In this document: positions 47,268 to 57,254 of the stretch, one piece after another
How positions within the stretch are numbered: position 1 is the first letter of the stretch
Layout: each line of letters opens with the position of its first letter
Source of the DNA: Streptomyces asiaticus
GTDB taxonomy: Bacteria > Actinomycetota > Actinomycetes > Streptomycetales > Streptomycetaceae
Assembly: GCF_018138715.1 (NCBI RefSeq)
Contig: NZ_JAGSHX010000006.1
Span: forward strand, 5,270,001 to 5,334,000
DNA: 64,000 nt
Direction of reading: 5' to 3'
Position numbers and translations under genes: made by a program
Notes under the pieces: model-generated
Database searches by the model: none
Seen by the model: the letters and a program-made list of their open reading frames with translations, nothing else
What the model was told of the DNA's origin: nothing

Positions 47268-47954
47268 TCAGATCGTCTTCGCGGACCGGTATTTCAGGGC
47301 GGTCTTCCGCGCCTCCGGATGCAGTGCCTCACCGGCCGCCAGCACCCTCGGCAGCAGCTCCCGCTCCGTGGTCTCGGCGCGGAAGAGGAACGCGACCGTC
47401 ACCTCGTGGTCGGGCCGGTGCACGATCTCGACGGCGTCGCCCGAGCGGATCTCGCCGGGCTCGAGCACCCGCAGATACGCACCGGGGACGGCGGCCTGGG
47501 TGAACCGCTTGAGCCACCCCCGCTCGCCCAGCCAGCCGGCGAACGTACGGCACGGGATGCGCGGTGAGGTCACCTCCAGCAGCAGCTCGCTCCCCACCCG
47601 CCAGAGCTCGCCGATGAGGGCGCCGTTGACGTCGATACCGCTGGTGGTGAGGTTCTCGCCGAAGGAGCCGTTGGCCAGTTCGCGGCCCAGCTCCCGCTCC
47701 CAGACGTCGAGGTCCTCCCGGGCGTAGGCGTAGACGGCCTGGTCGTCGCCGCCGTGGTGGCGGAGGTCGCAGACCGAGTCACCGGCCAGACCGCTTCCGG
47801 CCTGGCCCTTCGGCCCGGGGGCCGTGACCCGTACCAGGCGGTCGACGGGCCGCTTGTCGATACCGGTGCCCGCCGGGCAATCGGTGTGGGCGCTCGGCAT
47901 CGCGCGGCCGATGTTCACGGTGAGGACGGCTGAGGGGTGCGGAGTATGCGGCAT
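47268..47954 (-). CDS. MOSC domain protein, YiiM-like
   Basis: 228 residues. MOSC domains bind sulphur or molybdopterin and occur in molybdenum cofactor sulphurases and amidoxime reductases. GENLTTSGIDVNGALIGELWRVG and the conserved Cys in SPRIPCRTFAGWLG are family marks. The ATTER/ELLPRVLAAGEAL end resembles the YiiM 3-alpha extension. ATG 47954 chosen. Confidence 0.85.
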   Translation of the reverse strand: MPHTPHPSAVLTVNIGRAMPSAHTDCPAGTGIDKRPVDRLVRVTAPGPKGQAGSGLAGDSVCDLRHHGGDDQAVYAYAREDLDVWERELGRELANGSFGENLTTSGIDVNGALIGELWRVGSELLLEVTSPRIPCRTFAGWLGERGWLKRFTQAAVPGAYLRVLEPGEIRSGDAVEIVHRPDHEVTVAFLFRAETTERELLPRVLAAGEALHPEARKTALKYRSAKTI

Positions 47955-48033
47955 GACCGCACCGTAGGACAGTGGGGTCAAAGCGTCGACGTAATATCCC
48001 GGGCCGTGCCCAAGGGTCCCTTATGCTCAAGGC

Positions 48034-48954
48034 ATGATCGAGGCCCGCCATCTCAGGGTGCTGCGCGCGGTGGCCGCCACCGGCTCCTTCTCCGCCGCCG
48101 CCCGTGAGCTCGGCTGCACCCAGCCCGCCGTCAGCCAGCAGATGAAGGCCCTGGAGGGCGCCGCGGGCACTCCGCTGCTGATCCGCAGCGGACGGGAGAT
48201 GCGGCTGACCGAGGCGGGCCGGGCGCTGGTACGGCACGCCGGCGGGATCCTGGCCGGGCTGACCGCCGCCGAGGAGGAGGTCGCGGCCATCGCCGGGCTG
48301 CGCTCGGGCCGGGTGCGGCTGGTGTCCTTCCCCAGCGGCAGCTCGACCCTGGTGCCCATGGCGCTCGCCGAGATGCGCGCGGAGCACCCCGGAACGCGCG
48401 TCTCGCTCGTGGAGGCCGAGCCGCCGGGCTCGGTGGAGATGCTGCGCTCGGGCGACTGCGAGATCGCGCTGGCCTTTCGGTATCCGCAGGTGAGCACGGA
48501 TGCGGAGGCGGCGTCGGGAGGCGGCTGCGAATGGGACGACCTGGTCCTGCGGCCGCTGCTGAGCGATCGGCTGGTGGGCGTGGTGCCGGAGGGGCACAAG
48601 CTGGCGGGCGCCGGGGCGGTGGGGATCGCCGAGCTGGCCGGGGAGCCGTGGATCGCGGGCTGCCCGCGCTGCCGGGGGCATCTGGTGGAGGTGTGCGAGT
48701 CCGAGGGCTTCACCCCGCGCATCGACTTCGCGACGGACGACTATCCGACGGTCGTCGGCCTGGTCGGGGCCGGGCTGGGGGTCGCGGTGCTGCCCGAGCT
48801 GGCGCTGGAGTCGGTGCGGACCAAGGGCGCCACGACGCTGGAGGTGGAACCGGCGGTGCGCCGGGAAGTGGTGGCGCTGACGCTGCCCGACCTTGCCCGC
48901 GTCCCCGCGGTGGCGGCGACGCTGGACCGGCTGGAGCGGGCCGCCCGCAGATGA
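48034..48954 (+). CDS. LysR-family transcriptional regulator
   Basis: 306 residues. N-terminal winged helix HLRVLRAVAATGSFSAAARE and CTQPAVSQQMKALEG, then a periplasmic-binding-like effector domain (GRVRLVSFPSGSSTLVPMAL, VGLVGAGLGVAVLPELALE). It is divergent from the MOSC gene with a 79-bp gap, so it may control that gene, as LysR regulators often act on their divergent neighbour. Confidence 0.9.
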   Translation: MIEARHLRVLRAVAATGSFSAAARELGCTQPAVSQQMKALEGAAGTPLLIRSGREMRLTEAGRALVRHAGGILAGLTAAEEEVAAIAGLRSGRVRLVSFPSGSSTLVPMALAEMRAEHPGTRVSLVEAEPPGSVEMLRSGDCEIALAFRYPQVSTDAEAASGGGCEWDDLVLRPLLSDRLVGVVPEGHKLAGAGAVGIAELAGEPWIAGCPRCRGHLVEVCESEGFTPRIDFATDDYPTVVGLVGAGLGVAVLPELALESVRTKGATTLEVEPAVRREVVALTLPDLARVPAVAATLDRLERAARR

Positions 48955-49007
48955 GCGGCGCGCACTACTCCGCGGGCCGTCCGCGCATGCGCCGGGTGGC
49001 GACGGGC

Positions 49008-49080
49008 GGGTGGTGGCAGGCCCGGGTGGACGGGCTCCGGTGGTGACAGGCCCGGGTGGTGACAGGCCCCGGTGGTGGCG
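49008..49080. repeat. 16-17-bp tandem repeats
   Basis: About four copies of CGGGTGGTGACAGGCC and variants fill part of the 165-bp gap between the LysR gene and whiD. No gene or clear terminator is seen. Confidence 0.6.
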
Positions 49081-49119
49081 GAAGGAACGTTTCTTCAGTT
49101 GGCCGGGGTCAGGCCGTGA

Positions 49120-49434
49120 TCACGATCCCGGGGCGCCCGTACTGGCGACCGCGCGGTGCCGCGCCCGCCCCATGAGCTCCTCGCGCTCGTCCTCGGTCAG
49201 TCCGCCCCACACCCCGTAGGGCTCGCGTACGGCAAGGGCGTGGGCCGCGCACTGCGCCCGTACCGGGCAGCGCATGCACACCTCTTTCGCCGACATCTCA
49301 CGTGCGCTGCGGGCAGCGCCGCGCTCCCCCTCCGGGTGGAAGAAGAGCGAGCTGTCGACCCCGCGACACGCGGCCAGGAGCTGCCAGTCCCACAGGTCGG
49401 CATTCGGGCCGGGAAGACGGGAGAAATCTGCCAT
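49120..49434 (-). CDS. whiD: Sporulation iron-sulphur regulator WhiD
   Basis: 104 residues, WhiB-like. The opening ADFSRLPGPNADLWDWQLLA matches, from memory, S. coelicolor WhiD (SCO4767), needed for late sporulation. Four cysteines hold the [4Fe-4S] cluster: C23, C53, C56 and C62 (AACRG, EVCMRCPVRAQC). The GVWGG turn and basic tail follow. It is divergent from bldM, the S. coelicolor order. Its C-terminus is several residues shorter than I recall for S. coelicolor. Confidence 0.92.
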   Translation of the reverse strand: MADFSRLPGPNADLWDWQLLAACRGVDSSLFFHPEGERGAARSAREMSAKEVCMRCPVRAQCAAHALAVREPYGVWGGLTEDEREELMGRARHRAVASTGAPGS

Positions 49435-49483
49435 TGCCTTATCTCCTCGAAGTGATCGGCTGCGGACGCTGTGTCCTGGGTCG

Positions 49484-49498
49484 TACACCTACGGTGTA
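49484..49498. promoter_or_regulatory. Palindrome in the whiD upstream region
   Basis: TACACC-TAC-GGTGTA, a perfect 6-bp inverted repeat, lies 50 bp upstream of the whiD start in an A+T-rich stretch (49490-49530) that probably contains the whiD promoter. It may bind a regulator; which one is unknown. Confidence 0.4.
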
Positions 49499-49691
49499 AG
49501 TAGATGTAAATATGACTCATTGCGAATCTAGCCACACAGACCGGCAAATTGGAAGCAAGGTCGCCAAATGCCACCGAAGGGACTGCCTCGGGGGCTGCCC
49601 TATGGGGGAGGCGCGAAGGGCGCGACCGGCGCGACGAAGCTGCTCCGTGTCCGGGCCCTCACGTAGAGTGTCGAAGGTGGCCGCCGAACCC

Positions 49692-49719
49692 CGTAACTCT
49701 TTCGGGTGACCGTCGTTGA
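49692..49719 (+). promoter_or_regulatory. Candidate sigma-BldN promoter of bldM
   Basis: CGTAAC (49692-49697), 16 bp, CGTTGA (49714-49719). This is, from memory, the consensus of sigma-BldN promoters, and bldM p1 is a known target of that ECF sigma factor. The leader would be about 115 nt. Confidence 0.65.
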
Positions 49720-49842
49720 GAGTGCGGAGGCGGTTGATGGGTAAAGCTCTCGGACAGATATCCGGGGCTGTCAATCGCTCAGGTGACGATATGTACCAGC
49801 CTGGAGGCTCAAGGTGACGCGCATCAGCTGCGGAGGGCGGCC

Positions 49843-50454
49843 ATGACATCCGTCCTCGTCTGCGACGACTCCCCGCTTGCCCGAGAGGCGCTGCGCCGCG
49901 CGGTGGCGACCGTGCCCGGCGTCGAGCGTGTGACGACGGCGGCCAACGGCGAGGAAGTCCTCCGCCGCTGGGGTGCCGACCGCTCGGATCTGATTCTGAT
50001 GGACGTACGGATGCCCGGTCTCGGCGGGGTCGAGACCGTGCGGCGGCTGCTCTCCGCCGACCCCGGCGCCCGGATCATCATGCTCACGGTCGCCGAGGAC
50101 CTGGACGGAGTGGCGCTGGCCGTGGCGGCCGGTGCCCGTGGCTATCTGCACAAGGACGCCTCGCGCGCCGAGCTGCGCGCCACCGTGACCCAGGCGCTCG
50201 CCGACCCCACCTGGCGGCTGGCCCCGCGCCGGCTGCGCTCGGCCGAGATGGGCGCCGCGCCCACGCTCACCGCGCGGGAGATCCAGGTGCTCGAGGGCAT
50301 GAGCCACGGCCGGTCCAACGCGGAGATCGGCCGCGAGCTGTTCCTGTCCGAGGACACGGTCAAGACGCACGCACGCCGGTTGTTCAAGAAGCTCGGCGCG
50401 TCCGACCGGGCGCATGCGGTGGCCCTCGGGTTCCGCTGGGGTCTGGTCCGCTGA
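49843..50454 (+). CDS. bldM: Developmental response regulator BldM
   Basis: 203 residues, orphan response regulator needed for aerial growth and sporulation (alone and with WhiI). Receiver domain TSVLVCDDSPLAREALRRAV, phosphorylatable-type Asp in LILMDVRMPG, and the switch Lys in YLHKDASRAEL. LuxR-type HTH at the C-terminus: LTAREIQVLEGMSHGRSNAE, IGRELFLSEDTVKTHARRLF. ATG 49843 has GGAGGG upstream. Divergent from whiD and followed by the ECF sigma gene. Confidence 0.94.
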   Translation: MTSVLVCDDSPLAREALRRAVATVPGVERVTTAANGEEVLRRWGADRSDLILMDVRMPGLGGVETVRRLLSADPGARIIMLTVAEDLDGVALAVAAGARGYLHKDASRAELRATVTQALADPTWRLAPRRLRSAEMGAAPTLTAREIQVLEGMSHGRSNAEIGRELFLSEDTVKTHARRLFKKLGASDRAHAVALGFRWGLVR

Positions 50455-50744
50455 TCCGGCCACGACCGTTCTGACGTGCTGCGCAGCGGGGGCGCGACGG
50501 TCCCCGCCCGTCGGGTGGCGGGCGGGGCGAAAGCGTGCGCGGCGAGCGCTGTGGTGGTGGCCTGTATCAGTTCCCCGCGCTATGCCGCATCCTTGAAGGT
50601 GTGGAGTTCCTCGGGGACGAGTCGGTCGGGCGTGAGGGGAGAGCGCAGGACGTGACGACAGCCGGCGCACCTGCTCATAACGCTTCAGCGCACAACTACG
50701 GACGCGATGCCACGGAGCCCCCGGGCCCGAGGCACCATGGATGG

Positions 50745-51356
50745 ATGCCGCGCGACGAGGAGAGCCCAGGAGCCCCCAAGGGAGCTCCCGGGGGTACGGG
50801 GGCGATCGGCGCCCTCGTCGGGCGCGCAACTGAGGGGGACGAGCAGGCCACCCACGATCTTCTGGCCCTGGTCCACCCGCTGGCCCTGCGCTACTGCCGT
50901 ACGAGGCTGTCCCGACTTCCGGGTGATGCCCGCCACTTCGTGGACGACCTCGCGCAGGAGGTCTGTCTCGCGGTGCTGTGCGCGCTGCCGCGCTACCGCG
51001 ACACCGGAAAGCCCTTCGAGGCGTTCGTCGTCGCCATCGCCTCCCACAAGGTCGCCGATCTCCAGCGGGCCGCCATGCGGCACCCGGGCTCCACGGCCAT
51101 CCCCTCGGACGAGATGCCGGAGCAGCCGGACGATTCGCTGGGGCCCGAGGAGCGGGCGCTGCTCAGCAGCGATGCGGAGTGGGCCAAGAAGCTGCTGGCC
51201 AACCTTCCGGAGAACCAGCGCGAGCTGGTGCTGCTGAGGGTCGCGGTCGGGCTGACGGCGGAGGAGACCGGGCAGATGCTCGGGATGTCCCCCGGAGCGG
51301 TGCGGGTCGCCCAGCACCGGGCGCTGAGCAGGCTGCGCGCGCTCGCCGAGCAGTGA
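50745..51356 (+). CDS. ECF sigma factor (SigD/ShbA type)
   Basis: 203 residues from ATG 50745 (MPRDEESPG). Region 2 is [22 protein letters not shown] with [14 protein letters not shown]; region 4 is [20 protein letters not shown] and [21 protein letters not shown]. From memory this is the orthologue of SCO4769, described as SigD or as ShbA, which drives hrdB in S. griseus. An upstream GTG at 50652 gives 31 more residues, but that stretch has clearly lower G+C at third positions, so the later start is preferred. Confidence 0.85.
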   Translation: MPRDEESPGAPKGAPGGTGAIGALVGRATEGDEQATHDLLALVHPLALRYCRTRLSRLPGDARHFVDDLAQEVCLAVLCALPRYRDTGKPFEAFVVAIASHKVADLQRAAMRHPGSTAIPSDEMPEQPDDSLGPEERALLSSDAEWAKKLLANLPENQRELVLLRVAVGLTAEETGQMLGMSPGAVRVAQHRALSRLRALAEQ

Positions 51357-53015
<1,659 letters not shown>

Positions 53016-53142
53016 TCCGCGCCGTCCGTTGATCCACGCTGTCCGCGCTGTCAGCTGATCCGCGCCGTTCACCCGGGCGACCTCGCGACGGCGCGGGCAG
53101 GGATACTGGGACTGCTGTTCGTGAACAGGGAAAGGCACCCAC

Positions 53143-54270
53143 GTGACTGAGATCGAGATCGGGCGCGGCAAGCGCGGCCGCAGGGCGTACGCGTTCGACG
53201 ACATCGCCGTTGTGCCGAGTCGTCGCACCCGGGACCCGAAGGAGGTCTCGATCGCCTGGCAGATCGACGCCTACCGCTTCGAGCTGCCTTTCCTGGCCGC
53301 GCCGATGGACTCGGTGGTCTCGCCCCGCACCGCGATCCGCATCGGTGAGCTCGGCGGCCTCGGGGTGCTCAACCTCGAGGGGCTCTGGACCCGTTACGAG
53401 GACCCGGAGCCGCTGCTGGCCGAGATCGCCGAGCTGGACGAGCGCACCGCGACCACCCGGATGCAGGAGATCTACGCCGAGCCGATCAAGGAGGAGCTGA
53501 TCGGCCAGCGCCTGAAGGAGGTGCGGGACGCGGGCGTGGTGACCGCCGCCGCCCTGTCCCCGCAGCGCACGGCCCAGTTCTCCAAGGCCGTGGTGGACGC
53601 GGGGGTCGACATCTTCGTGATCCGCGGGACCACGGTCTCCGCCGAGCATGTCTCCGGTGCCGCCGAGCCGCTCAACCTCAAGCAGTTCATCTATGAGCTG
53701 GACGTTCCGGTGATCGTGGGCGGCTGCGCCACCTACACGGCCGCGCTGCACCTGATGCGCACCGGCGCGGCCGGTGTGCTGGTGGGCTTCGGCGGCGGCG
53801 CCGCGCACACCACCCGCAACGTGCTGGGCATCCAGGTGCCGATGGCCACGGCGGTCGCCGATGTCGCCGCCGCCCGCCGGGACTACATGGACGAGTCCGG
53901 CGGCCGCTATGTGCATGTGATCGCCGACGGCGGCGTGGGCTGGAGCGGCGATCTGCCGAAGGCCGTCGCCTGCGGCGCGGACGCGGTGATGATGGGCTCC
54001 CCGCTGGCCCGGGCCACGGACGCGCCGGGCCGCGGTCACCACTGGGGCATGGAGGCCGTGCACGACGAGGTGCCGCGCGGCAAGCGGATGAACCTGGGCA
54101 CGGTGGGCTCCACCGAGGAGATCCTCCTCGGCCCCTCGCACACCACCGACGGCTCGATGAACTTCTTCGGCGCGCTGCGCCGCGCGATGGCCACGACCGG
54201 CTATTCGGAGCTGAAGGAGTTCCAGCGGGTCGAGGTCACGGTCGCCCCGTCGGCCCGCGACAAGCGCTGA
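53143..54270 (+). CDS. guaB3: GuaB3-family IMP dehydrogenase-related protein
   Basis: 375 residues, IMPDH fold without CBS domains. KRGRRAYAFDDIAVVPSRRT at the start, LAAPMDSVVSP, and HVIADGGVGWSGDLPKAVA with the phosphate loop. The active-site loop reads GFGGGAAHTTR: the catalytic Cys of IMPDH is His222 here. The GuaB3 family has been linked to purine nucleotide conversion; its reaction in actinobacteria is not settled as far as I know. GTG start 127 bp after guaB. A strong terminator follows. Confidence 0.9.
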   Translation: MTEIEIGRGKRGRRAYAFDDIAVVPSRRTRDPKEVSIAWQIDAYRFELPFLAAPMDSVVSPRTAIRIGELGGLGVLNLEGLWTRYEDPEPLLAEIAELDERTATTRMQEIYAEPIKEELIGQRLKEVRDAGVVTAAALSPQRTAQFSKAVVDAGVDIFVIRGTTVSAEHVSGAAEPLNLKQFIYELDVPVIVGGCATYTAALHLMRTGAAGVLVGFGGGAAHTTRNVLGIQVPMATAVADVAAARRDYMDESGGRYVHVIADGGVGWSGDLPKAVACGADAVMMGSPLARATDAPGRGHHWGMEAVHDEVPRGKRMNLGTVGSTEEILLGPSHTTDGSMNFFGALRRAMATTGYSELKEFQRVEVTVAPSARDKR

Positions 54271-54324
54271 GCGTTCCTCATAAGCCGGTTTCGGCAACCG
54301 GTTCAGCAGCAACCGAATCAGTAA

Positions 54325-54363
54325 GGGGAAGGCCCCGACCGCCTCGCGGTCGGGGCCTTCCCC
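54325..54363. terminator. Terminator after guaB3
   Basis: 18-bp perfect stem (54325-54342 with 54346-54363) and a 3-nt loop CTC, between guaB3 and the convergent membrane protein gene. Confidence 0.9.
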
Positions 54364-54383
54364 TCGCTGTGTGGGCTGTGGGA

Positions 54384-55073
54384 TCAGCGGTTGCTGATCC
54401 GGTAGGCGGTGCCGACCGCGGCCACCGGCGCGAGCGCCATGAAGATGTAGGTCAGCGCGTCGGAGTTTTCCTTCCACGACTTCCACAGGTCGCTGAAGTG
54501 GTCGAAGAAGATCTCGTTCGAGGAGAGCACCTGGCTGCTGGCGCCGCCGCCGATCTTGTCGGCGTAGTTGCTCAGCACATCGTGCAGGATCATGGCGTAG
54601 CCGTAGAGCTCGCCGAGGAACACCGCGGCCAGGGCCAGCACCGCGCCGACCACCCACAGTCCCGTGTTACGGCCGCCCAGCTTGGCGACCGCCAGACCGA
54701 TGAGCGCGCCGACGACCACACCGGCGTACGCGAACTGGGTGACCTCCGGCGGGGTCTTGTCCGTGTTCGCCATCGCGCTCAGCAGGAACGCGTAGAGGAA
54801 CGCGCCGACGACCGTGGCCACAAGGGCGGCGCCCACCGCCAGCAGCGGGTTGCCCGGGCGGCCGGCCGGCGGCGCGGGGGGCGGGAAGCCGCCGCCGTAC
54901 TGCGGCTGAGGCTGCTGGGGCTGCTGCGGCTGGCCCTGCGGGTAGCCGTAGCCGGGCTGCTGCGCGGAGCCGTACCCACCGGCCTGCTGGGGCGGGGCGG
55001 GCTGCTGCGGATAGCCGCCCGGCTGCTGCGGGTACCCGCCTGGCTGCTGTGGCTGCTGCCAGTTCTGGCTCAT
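54384..55073 (-). CDS. Membrane protein with Gln/Pro-rich N-terminus
   Basis: 229 residues. The first 70 or so are a Gln-Pro-Gly-Tyr repeat domain (units such as GGYPQQP), cytoplasmic by the positive-inside rule. Four hydrophobic segments follow (NPLLAVGAALVATVVGAFLYAFLL, FAYAGVVVGALIGLAVAKLG, LWVVGAVLALAAVFLGELYG, ALTYIFMALAPVAAVGTAY). The GALIGLAVAKLGGRN block is shared with the next gene at 55282, so the two are related. Function unknown. Confidence 0.72.
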   Translation of the reverse strand: MSQNWQQPQQPGGYPQQPGGYPQQPAPPQQAGGYGSAQQPGYGYPQGQPQQPQQPQPQYGGGFPPPAPPAGRPGNPLLAVGAALVATVVGAFLYAFLLSAMANTDKTPPEVTQFAYAGVVVGALIGLAVAKLGGRNTGLWVVGAVLALAAVFLGELYGYAMILHDVLSNYADKIGGGASSQVLSSNEIFFDHFSDLWKSWKENSDALTYIFMALAPVAAVGTAYRISNR

Positions 55074-55281
55074 GGAATTCCCCCGGGGATGAAGGTGTTG
55101 AGACCGCGTTCCGGGGACAGCGCGGCTGATGAGCGGCTGCGGGCTGGGAACGCGGAAGGAAACTATCGAGCCATAAAACTAACAGGCAGGCATGACAATC
55201 AGACAAGTTGTGTCCGACGTCCGTGACATGGCTGGGACCGGACGGAGACACGCTGGCCCGGCATATGCGGATTCGTCGCCG

Positions 55282-55725
55282 CTATTCGGCGATGCGCTTC
55301 GCGACGAGGTAACCTTCCGCTCCCGCCACGGCGTAGAAGGTGATGTCGTTGCGCCCCAGGATGTGATCGCGCCAGTAGTCCGCCACCAGCCCGAAGTGCT
55401 CGGTCAGGGTGTCCGTGGTGGGCCACGAGCTCTCGTCCCCCATCAGTACCGCGGCGCCGATCAGTTGCGCCAGCGAGACGCTGACCACGGCCAGCGGTAT
55501 ACCGACGAGCGCCAGCAGCGGCGCCCGGCCGCCCAGCTTGCCCAGCGCGGCACCGGTCAACAGCCCGATGCACAGGGCCCAGTAGCCGACCTCCTGGCCA
55601 CGGTGGCCGATTTTGCCCTGGATGAAGCCGAAGACCAGGGCTCCGAGCAGGGCCGCCGCGATGCCCGCCGCGAGGCCACGGGCCGGCCGCGCGGCCTGAG
55701 CTGCGGAGGAAGCGGACACGATCAT
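55282..55725 (-). CDS. Small membrane protein related to its neighbour
   Basis: 147 residues from ATG 55725. Hydrophobic helices at LAAGIAAALLGALVFGFIQG, GYWALCIGLLTGAALGKLGG and LALVGIPLAVVSVSLAQLIG. The GALLTG/GKLGGRAP block and the later EHFGLVADYWRDH match GALIGLAVAKLGGRN and DHFSDLWKSWK of the gene at 54384, on the same strand with a 208-bp gap. The pair looks like a tandem duplication with the Gln/Pro-rich domain only in one copy. Confidence 0.7.
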   Translation of the reverse strand: MIVSASSAAQAARPARGLAAGIAAALLGALVFGFIQGKIGHRGQEVGYWALCIGLLTGAALGKLGGRAPLLALVGIPLAVVSVSLAQLIGAAVLMGDESSWPTTDTLTEHFGLVADYWRDHILGRNDITFYAVAGAEGYLVAKRIAE

Positions 55726-55814
55726 GTCCGCAAGGTAGCAGTGGTATAGCCGCACGGTGGTACGAATGACATCAGTGCCGGGACAGAATCCGGCATAAGC
55801 AATAATGTCAACTT

Positions 55815-56972
55815 ATGGCGCAGAACAAGTCGTTCAATGGGCGTGACATGGGTATCGACCTCGGCACCGCCAACACACTGGTGTACGTACGGGGCAGGGG
55901 CATCGTGCTCAATGAGCCGTCGGTTGTGGCCGTGAACACAGTCGACGGCAGTGTGCTGTCGGTGGGTTCGGCGGCCAAGGAGACCATGGGGCGGACACCG
56001 ACGAACATCGTCGCCGTACGGCCGTTGCGCGACGGCGTGATCGCCGATTTCGAGATCGCCGAGCGCATGCTGCGGTACTTCATCAAGAAGGTCATGGGCA
56101 GCCGTCGGCTCGGCCGTCCCCGGGTGGTGGTCTGTGTGCCCTCCGGGATCACCGGTGTTGAGCGGCGCGCGGTGATGGAGGCCGCCACCCAGGCCGGGGC
56201 GCGTCAGGTGCATCTGGTCGAGGAGCCCATCGCGGCGGCGATCGGCGCGGGGCTACCGGTGAGCGAGCCGACCGGCTGCATGGTCGTCGACATCGGCGGC
56301 GGTACGACGGAAGTCGCCGTGGTCTCGCTCGGCGGCATCGTCACCGCGCGGTCGGTGCGCACCGCGGGCGACGCGATGGACGTCGCGATCAGCTCCTATG
56401 TGAAGAAGCAGTACGCGCTGGCGATCGGTGAGCGGACCGCGGAGGAGATCAAGGTCTCCATCGGATCCGCCTCGCCCACCGGACCGCTGTCCGTACCGCG
56501 GGTCTCGGAGGCCGTCCGGCGGCCCGAGCGGAATGTGGAGGTGTTCATCCCGGGCCAGAGCGGGGACAACGAGGACACCCAGGCGCTGCTGCCGCCGGAC
56601 CGCTGCGCCATCCGTGGCCGGGACCAGGCGACCGGGCTGCCCAGGGTGCTCGAACTGACCTCGGACGAGGTGCGGCACGCCCTCGCCGAGCCGGTGGACA
56701 GCATCGTCGCGGCGGTGCGGGCCACGCTCGACGAGACCCCGCCGGAGCTGGCGGGCGACATCATGGACCGCGGCATCGTGCTGACCGGCGGCGGGGCCCT
56801 GCTGCGCGGCCTGGACGTACGGCTGGGGCGCGAGCTGAACATCCCGGTGCTGGTGGCCGACGACCCGCTGGACTGCGTGGCCATCGGCACCGGCCGCTGC
56901 GTGGAGGACTTCGCCTCGCTGCGCACCGCGATGGACGCACGGCCTCGTCGGCCGGACGCCGTGCGGGTGTGA
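55815..56972 (+). CDS. mbl: MreB/Mbl actin homologue with internal insertion
   Basis: 385 residues. Actin-like ATPase: [81 protein letters not shown]. Between IGSAS (about 219) and [11 protein letters not shown] (266) there are about 36 extra residues compared with MreB, rich in Pro, Arg and Glu. There is no mreC, mreD or pbp2 gene nearby, so it is the Mbl-type or another stand-alone paralogue, likely used in spore-wall synthesis. ATG 55815 is 6 bp after TAATGT, so possibly leaderless. Confidence 0.87.
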   Translation: MAQNKSFNGRDMGIDLGTANTLVYVRGRGIVLNEPSVVAVNTVDGSVLSVGSAAKETMGRTPTNIVAVRPLRDGVIADFEIAERMLRYFIKKVMGSRRLGRPRVVVCVPSGITGVERRAVMEAATQAGARQVHLVEEPIAAAIGAGLPVSEPTGCMVVDIGGGTTEVAVVSLGGIVTARSVRTAGDAMDVAISSYVKKQYALAIGERTAEEIKVSIGSASPTGPLSVPRVSEAVRRPERNVEVFIPGQSGDNEDTQALLPPDRCAIRGRDQATGLPRVLELTSDEVRHALAEPVDSIVAAVRATLDETPPELAGDIMDRGIVLTGGGALLRGLDVRLGRELNIPVLVADDPLDCVAIGTGRCVEDFASLRTAMDARPRRPDAVRV

Positions 56973-57254
56973 CGCCCAAGCGCTCCGCCGGGAATGCCCC
57001 GGCATGCCGTCGAGCGTCCTGCGGCGCCGCCGTGGCCGGTCGCCCACGCGGCGCCCCGTGCCCCTTCGGGGCGCCGTTCGCACCGCGGCCGATTTCCGCG
57101 ATCCGCTGAGGACGCCTCGGGGCGGCCCCGGCGGGTCTCCCCGGGGCGGCGGCCTTGGGCGTGCGGCCTCGTCCCCGGCGTGGTGGGCTGGTGACACCGC
57201 GTCGGTCCCGTGCGGCGCGGGCGGACGGCAGGCGCGGGCGTCGAGGTGGTGGTC

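Noticed and set aside
50652..50744. N-terminal extension of the ECF sigma factor from GTG 50652
   Set aside because: Third-position G+C in this stretch is clearly lower than in the rest of the gene, and the extension is low in complexity.
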